Positions 30,483 to 37,131 of a stretch of DNA of 37,926 bases are shown piece by piece (position 1 is the stretch's first letter; every line of letters starts with the position of its first letter). The stretch covers positions 1 through 37,926 of the forward strand of contig JBKPCD010000124.1 in NCBI GenBank assembly GCA_046727175.1, written 5' to 3'. The notes below the pieces were generated by a model that saw only the letters and a list, made by a program, of their open reading frames with translations, made no database searches and was not told the origin of the DNA. A program made the position numbers and the translations under genes. The DNA comes from JBKPCD01 sp046727175 (GTDB lineage: Bacteria; Acidobacteriota; Vicinamibacteria; Vicinamibacterales; 2-12-FULL-66-21).

Positions 30483-30566
30483 CGCGGATACGACAGGAGA
30501 CGCGGATTCTCGCGAATCACGCAATTCAAGACGAGACTCGGATTGCGCGGATGCTCGCGGATGAAA
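30476..30566 (-). repeat. GCGGAT-type repeat arm after the secreted-protein gene
   Basis: CGATAACGCGGATACGACAG, GAGACGCGGATTCTCGCG and, further on, GGATTGCGCGGATGCTCGCG. The units are inverted relative to the arm at 29535-29577. It overlaps the last two codons of the preceding gene and fills half the gap before nth. Confidence 0.55.
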
Positions 30567-30644
30567 ATGGAGCAAATAGCGGGTCCCGACACCGGCTGCA
30601 TTTTCTGAGCGGCTACCGAGCGCATTCTCGAAGCGACAGGCGTA

Positions 30645-30650
30645 TACAAT
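30645..30650 (+). promoter_or_regulatory. -10-like hexamer TACAAT before nth
   Basis: TACAAT ends 7 nt before the nth ATG; GGAGG lies between the two, so translation could use either a leaderless or a very short-leader mRNA. No clear -35. Confidence 0.45.
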
Positions 30651-30657
30651 CGGAGGC

Positions 30658-31563
30658 ATGTCGAAACGCGCGGCGACGCGACAACGACTGCCCAAACCCG
30701 CCAAGGCTCCCGCGGAAACGCGCCGGATCATGGCGAAGCTCGCCGCTCAGTATCCAGACGCCAACACGGAGCTGCATTTCTCGAACGCGTACGAGCTTCT
30801 GGTTGCGACCATTCTCTCGGCGCAGTGCACCGACGAACGCGTCAATCAGGTAACGCCCGCGCTGTTCCGACGGTATCCCGACGCCGCCGCACTGGCGCGC
30901 GCCACGACCGCGGAGCTCGAGCCGCAGATTCAGTCCACAGGATTCTTCCGCGCCAAAGCTCGCGCCCTCGTGGGAATGGCGTCTGCTGTGGTCCAGCAGC
31001 ACCACGGGGAGATCCCGCGAACGATGGAGCAGCTCGTGACGCTTCCTGGTGTCGGGCGCAAGACAGCAAATGTTGTGCTCGGACACGCACTGGGCGTACC
31101 TGGCCTGCCTGTCGATCGCCACGTTCTGCGGGTGGCCAACCGCATCGGCATCGCTCGCTCGGAAGATCCCGTCATCGTTGAGCAGCAGCTTTGCAACGCT
31201 CTGCCGCCTTCCGACTGGACACGCACGTCTGACATTCTGATTCTGCACGGCCGCCGAATCTGCAAGCCGCGTCCACTCTGCGATCGCTGCGTCGTTCGCG
31301 ACGATTGCCACTACTACCGCATCGTCGTCGCGCTTGGGACCGGTTCGAAGGCGACATGGGCAAGTCGCAGTGGCAGTAAACGGCTCACTGGAAAGCAGCA
31401 GCCAAAAGTAGGACTAGTCCAAGCGACCACACGTCGAGCGAAGGCGAAAGGGCCGCAAACCAGCGGCAGATCCAAGCGGCCACATGTTGCAAGCCAGCGG
31501 CGCGAGCAAAGCGAAGTGCTGGCAGGTCGCGGGGGTGGGGCCCCGCGACGAACTAAAGAATGA
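30658..31563 (+). CDS. nth: Endonuclease III (DNA glycosylase/AP lyase) with a repeat-derived C-terminal tail
   Basis: The first 222 residues are a normal Nth: TILSAQCTDERVNQVTPALF, helix-hairpin-helix LPGVGRKTANVVLG (129-142) with catalytic K135, and D153 in PVDRHVLRVANR. The iron-sulfur cysteines are C202, C208, C211 and C217 (C-x5-C-x2-C-x5-C, one residue shorter than the usual first gap of six). Nth removes oxidised pyrimidines and cuts the abasic site. Family proteins normally end soon after the cluster. Here about 75 more residues, rich in K, R, G and S, continue through a GC-hairpin repeat to a stop that overlaps the next start (ATGA). The tail looks disordered and is probably translated repeat DNA. 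Confidence 0.93.
   Translation: MSKRAATRQRLPKPAKAPAETRRIMAKLAAQYPDANTELHFSNAYELLVATILSAQCTDERVNQVTPALFRRYPDAAALARATTAELEPQIQSTGFFRAKARALVGMASAVVQQHHGEIPRTMEQLVTLPGVGRKTANVVLGHALGVPGLPVDRHVLRVANRIGIARSEDPVIVEQQLCNALPPSDWTRTSDILILHGRRICKPRPLCDRCVVRDDCHYYRIVVALGTGSKATWASRSGSKRLTGKQQPKVGLVQATTRRAKAKGPQTSGRSKRPHVASQRREQSEVLAGRGGGAPRRTKE
31440..31558 (+). repeat. GC-hairpin repeat inside the 3' end of nth
   Basis: A tract GCGAAGGCG, GCGGCCACATGTTGCAAGCC, AGCGGCGCGAGCAAAGCGAA ends in a perfect hairpin GTCGCGGGG-(6)-CCCCGCGAC at 31526-31549. The GCGAGCAAAGCGAAG lead and GGGG hairpin resemble the other GC-hairpin elements here. It is read in frame as the nth tail. Confidence 0.6.
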
Positions 31564-31958
31564 CTAGGGCGCGATTCACCCAGTTAGTCGAAGAGGCCCT
31601 TCACGACATCCCGCGACGATTCCGCAACGCCATGCGGAACGTCGCCGTCGTCGTCGAGGACGCGCCGCCGACAGCACTCCTCGAGGAGCTCGAGATCGAG
31701 CCGCCGGACACGCTATTCGGTTTGTATCAAGGCACGCCGCTGACCGAGCGGAGCTGGGGCTACGGCAACGCACTGCCGGATCGCATCTCCATCTATCAGC
31801 AGCCAATCGAAGCGGAATGTGCAGACGACGACGAGATCCGCGCCTGCGTGGCGGAGACCGTCATCCACGAATTCGGCCACTACTTCGGATTGAGCGAGGA
31901 GGAGATCGAAGAAATTGAGGAAAAGTACTGGCGGGGTGAATCGCTGGAGGATGTCTAG
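31560..31958 (+). CDS. Zincin-like metallopeptidase (minimal, single domain)
   Basis: 132 residues. The zinc motif is H103-E-F-G-H107, followed by YFGLSEEEIEEIE, the HExxHxxGLxEEE pattern of the small zincin family PF06262. Upstream, the conserved PPDTLFGLYQGTPLTER and RISIYQQPIE match the family. Substrate and role are unknown. Start ATG at 31560 overlaps the nth stop as ATGA; the stop is directly followed by the ksgA GTG. The gene is thus translationally coupled on both sides. The tail EKYWRGESLEDV is acidic. Its end carries CTGGAGG, which serves as the ksgA ribosome site. Confidence 0.9.
   Translation: MTRARFTQLVEEALHDIPRRFRNAMRNVAVVVEDAPPTALLEELEIEPPDTLFGLYQGTPLTERSWGYGNALPDRISIYQQPIEAECADDDEIRACVAETVIHEFGHYFGLSEEEIEEIEEKYWRGESLEDV
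31944..31950 (+). promoter_or_regulatory. Ribosome binding site of ksgA inside the zincin gene
   Basis: CTGGAGG stands 8 nt before the GTG at 31959, an ideal spacing. It decides the ksgA start, since no other ATG, GTG or TTG is in frame before the conserved KYGQHFL. Confidence 0.75.
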
Positions 31959-32018
31959 GTGAGGAGCGCACGAGCGCAGCGAGAGGGGGCCCAGGGGGAC
32001 GAAGTCCCCCGGACTAGG
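31959..32018 (+). repeat. GC-hairpin repeat (GAA-loop family) forming the start of ksgA
   Basis: GAGGAGCGCACGAGCGCAGC, GAGAGGGGGCCC, then GGGGGAC-GAA-GTCCCCC (31994-32010), a perfect 7-bp stem, and CGGACTAGG. It begins within two bases of the zincin stop codon and runs into the ksgA reading frame. Confidence 0.7.
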
Positions 32019-32801
32019 AAGAAATACGGCCAGCACTTTCTCGAACCCGTGTGGGCCAACAAGGTCGTCGAGGTCATCGCGCCGCAGCCGGACGATCGGT
32101 TCCTGGAGATCGGGTCCGGCGCAGGCGCGCTGACGATTCCGCTCGCTTCGCGCGTCGCCGAGCTCACCGCGATCGAAGTCGACCCGCAGATGGTGGCGAC
32201 GTTACGTCGCAGGGTTCCGCCGAACGTCAGGATCGTTCAGGCCGACTTTCTCTACGTCGACCTGCGATCACTCCTGCCGCCCACGGGCGTGCGAATCGCA
32301 GGGAATCTCCCCTACAACGTCTCGTCACCCATTCTTTTCGCGCTGCTGGATGCACACAAACGCCACGCAGGTCTGATCGATGCGACGGTCATGCTGCAGC
32401 GCGAGGTCGCTGACCGGATTCAGGCTCGCCCGGGCACGCGGGACTACGGCGTGCTCTCGATCCTGATTCAGCTGCACGCGGACGTTCGACACCGGCTCTC
32501 GCTTCCGCCCGGAGCGTTCCGTCCGCCGCCGAAGGTCCACTCCGCAGTCGTCTCGCTGCGATTCAGGGCGCCGGCTGTCGACGTCGTCGATGAGGCGGTG
32601 TTCGAGTCGATGGTCAAATCAATGTTCACGCAGCGCCGCAAGATGCTGACCAACGCGCTCGCCTCCTTCAGCGCTGCCCGGTATCGCGACACGGTCGATG
32701 CGCTGCGGGACGCATCCATCGATCCACGACGGCGTCCAGAGACGCTGCAACTCGAAGAGCTGGCGCGGCTTGCGGCGGTTTTTGCTGCCGCAACGCGGTG
32801 A
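31959..32801 (+). CDS. rsmA: 16S rRNA dimethyladenosine transferase RsmA/KsgA
   Basis: 280 residues. KKYGQHFLEPVW opens the conserved part (residue 22 on). SAM motif I is DRFLEIGSGAGALTIPLASR, and the catalytic N-L-P-Y is seen in IAGNLPYNVSSPILFALL, with the C-terminal domain RPPPKVHSAVVSLRF and MFTQRRKMLTNAL. The enzyme dimethylates two adjacent adenosines near the 3' end of 16S rRNA. The only possible start is GTG at 31959, so the first 20 or so residues (rich in R, A, G, E) are encoded by the GC-hairpin repeat and replace the usual short N-terminus. Translation is coupled to the zincin gene. Confidence 0.95.
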   Translation: MRSARAQREGAQGDEVPRTRKKYGQHFLEPVWANKVVEVIAPQPDDRFLEIGSGAGALTIPLASRVAELTAIEVDPQMVATLRRRVPPNVRIVQADFLYVDLRSLLPPTGVRIAGNLPYNVSSPILFALLDAHKRHAGLIDATVMLQREVADRIQARPGTRDYGVLSILIQLHADVRHRLSLPPGAFRPPPKVHSAVVSLRFRAPAVDVVDEAVFESMVKSMFTQRRKMLTNALASFSAARYRDTVDALRDASIDPRRRPETLQLEELARLAAVFAAATR

Positions 32802-32808
32802 GCTGTGC

Positions 32809-32814
32809 TATAGT
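32809..32814 (+). promoter_or_regulatory. Extended -10 (TGC-TATAGT) upstream of rnj
   Basis: TGCTATAGT just after the ksgA stop matches an extended -10 (TGn plus TATAAT-like). The -35 is poor. A transcript from here would carry about 250 nt of leader made mostly of repeat before the rnj frame. Confidence 0.4.
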
Positions 32815-32819
32815 CGAGC

Positions 32820-32945
32820 CGCTTCTTTGGCGCGCGAGGGCGCGTCCGCCGGAGCGGAACGCGGAGGGATCCCCGCGAGCGACGGCGAGAGGGGTCCGGC
32901 GGGGCGAAGCCCCCCGGTCGCAATTCGAGCCGGACGCGCCGTCCC
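32820..32945 (+). repeat. GC-hairpin repeat (GAA-loop family) between ksgA and rnj
   Basis: GCGCGCGAGGGCGCGTCCGC, CGGAGCGGAACGCGGAGGG, GCGAGCGACGGCGAGAGGGG, then TCCGGC-GGGGC-GAA-GCCCC-CC (stem 32901-32913). Same layout as 31959 and the reverse of 28415. The rest of the gap to rnj (32946-33050) is GC-rich and holds no gene I can support. Confidence 0.65.
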
Positions 32946-33073
32946 AGCGGCCGTTCCGGTGGACACGTTGTGTATGCGGCGCTTGCCGCTCCGCGGCCGA
33001 ATCCTCCCTCCCGGGCAGGCTCTTCGGACGCGATGTGTCCGATGCGCGCTGATCCCTGACTGGGGTTACGACA

Positions 33074-34753
33074 CTGACGATCGACACAAGACCGGGCACG
33101 GGTGATCTGCCGCCGCTGGAGCTCATTCCGCTCGGTGGCGTCGGCGAGTTCGGGATGAACATGATGGTTGTCGCCTGCGGGGAGACAGCCATTCTGGTGG
33201 ACGCCGGTGTGATGTTTCCCGAGCCGGAGCTGCTCGGCGTCGACCTCGTCATCCCGGATCTTCGTCAGCTGCAGCAGTACCGCATTTCGGCGCTCGTGCT
33301 CACGCATGGCCACGAGGACCACATCGGCGCCGTGCCGCACGTGCTGCCGTACGTGCAGGGTCCGGTCTACGGCACGGCGCTGACGTTGGCGTTGGTCGAG
33401 CCGAAGCTGGCCGAGCAGGCGGAAGGACTGGCGGATCGATTGATCCGCGTGCAGCCGCGGGAGCGCGTGACGGTCGGAGCGTTCACGATCGAGTTTCTGC
33501 GCGTGACGCACAGCATGCCGGACTGCGTGGCGCTGGCGATCGAGACGCCGCACGGAGTCGTGATCCACACCGGCGACTTCAAGGTCGATCAGACGCCGCT
33601 CGATGGCGAGCACGTCGACGTGCACCGCCTCGCGCAGCTCGGGTCGGCAGGCGTGCTGGTGCTGCTCGCCGACAGCACGAACATCGAGCGGAAGGGGTTC
33701 ACCGGTTCCGAAGTGGAGGTGACCGATGCCTTCGAAGAGATCTTTACTGGCGCGCACGGGAAGATCGTGGTGGCGACGTTTGCGTCGAGCATCTACCGGA
33801 TGCAGATTCTGGTGGACCTGGCCGCACAGTTCGACCGTCGCGTAGCGTTCGTCGGACGCGGTGTCATCGAGAACTCGGAAATCGCACAGCGGCTCGGCTA
33901 TCTTCGGATACCAGCGGGCGTGCAGATTCGGGACACCGACGTACGCAACTTCCCAGCCCAGGATATCGTCTGCATCTGCACGGGATCCCAGGGGGAGCCG
34001 CAAGCCGCACTGCCGCGGATTGCCATCGACGATCACCGGCACGTGCGGCTGGACGCGGAAGACGTCGTCGTGTTTTCGGCGAGGGAGATTCCCGGCAACG
34101 AGAAGGCGATCGGTCGTGTGATGAATCACGTGGCGCGACGGCACGCCGAGGTCGTCTATGAAGGCATCAAGCACGTCCACGTGTCGGGGCATGGGAGCGA
34201 GGAAGAGCTCAAGCTGATGCTGTCCCTGATCAGACCGCGCTACTTCGTGCCGATACATGGTGAGTACCGGCAGCTCGCCCGGCATGCCGGGATTGCCTCT
34301 CGCGTCTCCCGCGGAACGGCTGTGCTGCTGGCCGAGAACGGCGACGTCATTCGTTTCGATGCCGGAGGCGGCCGGTTGGCGGGTAGGGTCCCGGCGGGTC
34401 GGATCCTGATCGATGGCACTCGAAGTGGCGAAGTCGGCGACGAGGTGCTGAGGGATCGGCGCCATCTTGCCGGTGACGGCCTCGTCGTTCCGGTCGTGGT
34501 CATTGGCAGGCAATCGGGCACGCTCGAGGAGACGCCCGACGTGATCACGCGCGGGTTCGTGGTCGACGCGCGAACGGAGGCGCTGCTGAAGGAGATACCA
34601 CAGCTGCTCGAGGCCACGCTCGACGGCGCAAGCCTCGAGGAGCGGACCGATCCGGGTCTCATCAAGGAAAAGGTTCGCGTCGACCTGCAGCGGTTCTTCC
34701 GCAAGCGATCGGGACTGAGGCCGCTGGTACTTCCCGTGATCATGGAGATCTGA
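33074..34753 (+). CDS. rnj: Ribonuclease J (metallo-beta-lactamase family), start codon uncertain
   Basis: The metallo-beta-lactamase core has HGHEDH (codons from 33305), then THSMPDCVALAIETP, HTGDFKVDQTP and the beta-CASP part with STNIERKGFTGSE, ICTGSQGEPQAALPRI and HVSGHGSEEELKLM, plus a C-terminal domain ending near 34753. RNase J is a 5' exo- and endonuclease in mRNA decay. The family opening LELIPLGGVGEFGMNMM is present in frame from 33110, but the first ATG is only at 33155, inside it. Upstream the frame is open to a TGA at 33050 with no ATG, GTG or TTG. A CTG at 33074 with GGGG 8 nt before it, or an ACG at 33068, may be used; otherwise the protein is truncated. The stop is 1 bp before ftsK. 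Confidence 0.93.
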   Translation: MTIDTRPGTGDLPPLELIPLGGVGEFGMNMMVVACGETAILVDAGVMFPEPELLGVDLVIPDLRQLQQYRISALVLTHGHEDHIGAVPHVLPYVQGPVYGTALTLALVEPKLAEQAEGLADRLIRVQPRERVTVGAFTIEFLRVTHSMPDCVALAIETPHGVVIHTGDFKVDQTPLDGEHVDVHRLAQLGSAGVLVLLADSTNIERKGFTGSEVEVTDAFEEIFTGAHGKIVVATFASSIYRMQILVDLAAQFDRRVAFVGRGVIENSEIAQRLGYLRIPAGVQIRDTDVRNFPAQDIVCICTGSQGEPQAALPRIAIDDHRHVRLDAEDVVVFSAREIPGNEKAIGRVMNHVARRHAEVVYEGIKHVHVSGHGSEEELKLMLSLIRPRYFVPIHGEYRQLARHAGIASRVSRGTAVLLAENGDVIRFDAGGGRLAGRVPAGRILIDGTRSGEVGDEVLRDRRHLAGDGLVVPVVVIGRQSGTLEETPDVITRGFVVDARTEALLKEIPQLLEATLDGASLEERTDPGLIKEKVRVDLQRFFRKRSGLRPLVLPVIMEI

Positions 34754-34754
34754 T

Positions 34755-37118
34755 TTGGCAGGTTCCGCACTATCCCGGCGCGTGAGCGAGTTCATGGGCG
34801 TCGCGTTCTTTGCGCTCGCGCTGATTTGGCTCGTTGCGCTGGCGACCTACACTCCGTCCGACCCGGTGTGGTTCTTCAACACCGGTTCGCGTCTGCCGCC
34901 CGCCAACTTCGCCGGCCGGGTCGGCGCGTTCGTCGCGGAGTTGTCGTACCAGCTGCTTGGGTACGCGGCGTACCTCGCCCCGCTCGTCAGCGTCGTGCTG
35001 GGCTGGCACTACTTCTGGTGCAGGGCGCTCGATGCGGCCTACACGAAGTTCATCGGTGCATCGCTGCTCTTTGGTTCCGTGTCGGCGTTCCTGGCGCTCG
35101 CGTTCGGCACGCTCGACATTTCAGGAAAGGAGTTTCGCGCCGGCGGGTACCTCGGTGACGGTCTCTCGACCGTGCTTGCCGCGTACCTGAATCGTACCGG
35201 CTCGATCATCCTGATTCTGACGCTCATCTTTTTCTCGATCATTCTGTCGACGCAGTTCTCGTTCGGCCGATTGTTCTCGTTCATCGGCGGGCTGCTGCGT
35301 GATCGCTGGGCCGTCATGCTTGGCGCGATGCGCACTCGGCGCGAGGAGCAGCGCCGCGAGAAGCAGCGGCAGGAAGTGCTGAAAAAGCACCTGGAAAAGG
35401 CGGTGAAGGAAGGGAAACCAACGCCCGAGACCGTTCCCGCGCGAACGACGGCCGTCCGGCAACCGCCGAAGGACGAGCCGGTGCCGCCCACACCTTCGCG
35501 AACGGCCGCCGTCGTCGGTGCAGCAGCGGCAGCTTTGAAAGCCGCAGCGACGCGGCCCACGCCAACACCCGCAATCAAGCGACCCGCGCCGACGCCTTCC
35601 GAGCCGACGCTGCCGCTTCCAGAACCCGAGAAGCTGCCGGCGGGACGCAAGCGCGGCACGTACATCCAGCCGCCGCTGGCGCTGCTCGATGCGCCGCGGG
35701 GCGAGCGAAAGATCGACGAGCGCGAGCTCATGGAAGGCGCTCGGCTCCTCGAGGAGAAGTGCCGCGAGTTCTCCGTCGAAGGCGCGGTCGTCCAGATCCA
35801 TCCCGGCCCGGTGGTGACGACCTACGAGTTCAAACCGGACGCAGGAGTCAAGTACAGCAAGGTCACGGGGCTTGCCGACGACCTGTGCCTGGCGATGCAA
35901 GCCGAGTCCGTGCTGATCGATCGCATTCCGGGCAAGTCGACGGTCGGCATCCAGATTCCGAATCCGAATCGCGAGCAGATTTCACTGCGCGAGCTGCTCG
36001 AATCCGACGCGTACCGAAGATCGCAATCGAAGCTCACGCTCGCGCTCGGCAAAACCATTCACGGCGAACCGTTCGTCAGTGATCTCGCCATGATGCCGCA
36101 CCTCCTCATTGCTGGATCGACGGGAACCGGCAAGTCGGTGAGCGTCAACGCGATGCTCTCGAGCATTCTCTTCCGTGCGTCGCCGGACGATGTGCGGTTG
36201 ATCATGATCGATCCGAAGCGGCTCGAGCTCGGGATGTACGAGGACATCCCGCACCTGCTCACCCCGGTGGTCGTCGATCCGAAGCTCGCCTCGAATGCGC
36301 TGCGATGGGCGGTGCGCGAGATGGAGGAGCGCTACAAGACGCTCGCGGCGGTCGGCGTGCGCAACATCGAGCAGTTCAACCGTAACATCCGCCTGGCGCA
36401 GACCGAAGGCAACGAGCCGCTCCGCGACAATCAGGGCAACGAAGTCCGTCCTCTCCCGTTCATCGTCGTGCTGATCGACGAGCTGGCGGATCTGATGATG
36501 GTGGCGAGCAACGAGGTCGAGGAATCGATCGCGCGTCTCGCCCAGATGGCTCGCGCGGTCGGCATCCACCTGATTCTGGCGACGCAGCGGCCGTCGGTGG
36601 ACGTCATCACCGGTTTGATCAAGGCGAACCTGCCGGCGCGGATCTCGTTTCGCGTCTCGTCGAAGACGGATTCACGCACGATTCTCGACGGCAACGGCGC
36701 CGAGCAGCTGCTCGGCAAGGGCGACATGTTGTATCTGCCCCCCGCGTCGTCCCGATTCGTACGGCTGCACGGCCCGTACATCTCGGAGCAGGAGAGCGCG
36801 CGGCTTGCAAGCTTCCTGCGCAAGCAGGGCAAGCCGACCTACGACGAATCGATCACGCAGGACGACAAGCAAGGGAACCCAGAGCTCGAGTTCGAGAAGG
36901 ACGATCTCTACGAGGAGGCCGCACGCATCGTCGTCTCGAGCGGCCAGGCGTCGATCTCCTACCTCCAACGGCGTTTGCGGATTGGTTTCAGCCGTGCCGC
37001 GCGCCTGGTGGACATGATGGAAGCCGAGGGCCTCGTGTCGCCCGCCGCGGGTGGCAAGGCGCGCGAAGTGCTGGTGAAGAAGGACTACTTCGACGAAGTG
37101 GACGCGCAACTACGCTAA
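34755..37118 (+). CDS. ftsK: DNA translocase FtsK
   Basis: 787 residues. Four membrane segments in the first 185 residues (FMGVAFFALALIWLVALATY; YAAYLAPLVSVVLGWHYFW; LLFGSVSAFLALAFG; IILILTLIFFSIIL) are followed by a Pro/Ala/Lys linker (200-300). The motor has Walker A GSTGTGKS (454-461), Walker B FIVVLIDELADLM and LATQRPSVDVITGLIKANLP. The C-terminal gamma winged helix (FSRAARLVDMMEAEGLVSPA) should read KOPS sites. FtsK couples septation to chromosome dimer resolution. The TTG start at 34755 has GGAGA 6 nt upstream and lies 1 bp after the rnj stop, so rnj and ftsK are one transcript. An ATG at 34794 is a less likely start. Confidence 0.95.
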   Translation: MAGSALSRRVSEFMGVAFFALALIWLVALATYTPSDPVWFFNTGSRLPPANFAGRVGAFVAELSYQLLGYAAYLAPLVSVVLGWHYFWCRALDAAYTKFIGASLLFGSVSAFLALAFGTLDISGKEFRAGGYLGDGLSTVLAAYLNRTGSIILILTLIFFSIILSTQFSFGRLFSFIGGLLRDRWAVMLGAMRTRREEQRREKQRQEVLKKHLEKAVKEGKPTPETVPARTTAVRQPPKDEPVPPTPSRTAAVVGAAAAALKAAATRPTPTPAIKRPAPTPSEPTLPLPEPEKLPAGRKRGTYIQPPLALLDAPRGERKIDERELMEGARLLEEKCREFSVEGAVVQIHPGPVVTTYEFKPDAGVKYSKVTGLADDLCLAMQAESVLIDRIPGKSTVGIQIPNPNREQISLRELLESDAYRRSQSKLTLALGKTIHGEPFVSDLAMMPHLLIAGSTGTGKSVSVNAMLSSILFRASPDDVRLIMIDPKRLELGMYEDIPHLLTPVVVDPKLASNALRWAVREMEERYKTLAAVGVRNIEQFNRNIRLAQTEGNEPLRDNQGNEVRPLPFIVVLIDELADLMMVASNEVEESIARLAQMARAVGIHLILATQRPSVDVITGLIKANLPARISFRVSSKTDSRTILDGNGAEQLLGKGDMLYLPPASSRFVRLHGPYISEQESARLASFLRKQGKPTYDESITQDDKQGNPELEFEKDDLYEEAARIVVSSGQASISYLQRRLRIGFSRAARLVDMMEAEGLVSPAAGGKAREVLVKKDYFDEVDAQLR

Positions 37119-37131
37119 TCGGTGCATTTTT

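Noticed and set aside
32468..34795. A 775-codon open frame on the minus strand across ksgA and rnj
   Set aside because: Antisense shadow of two well-supported genes; composition is His/Arg/Asp-rich as expected for reversed GC-rich codons.
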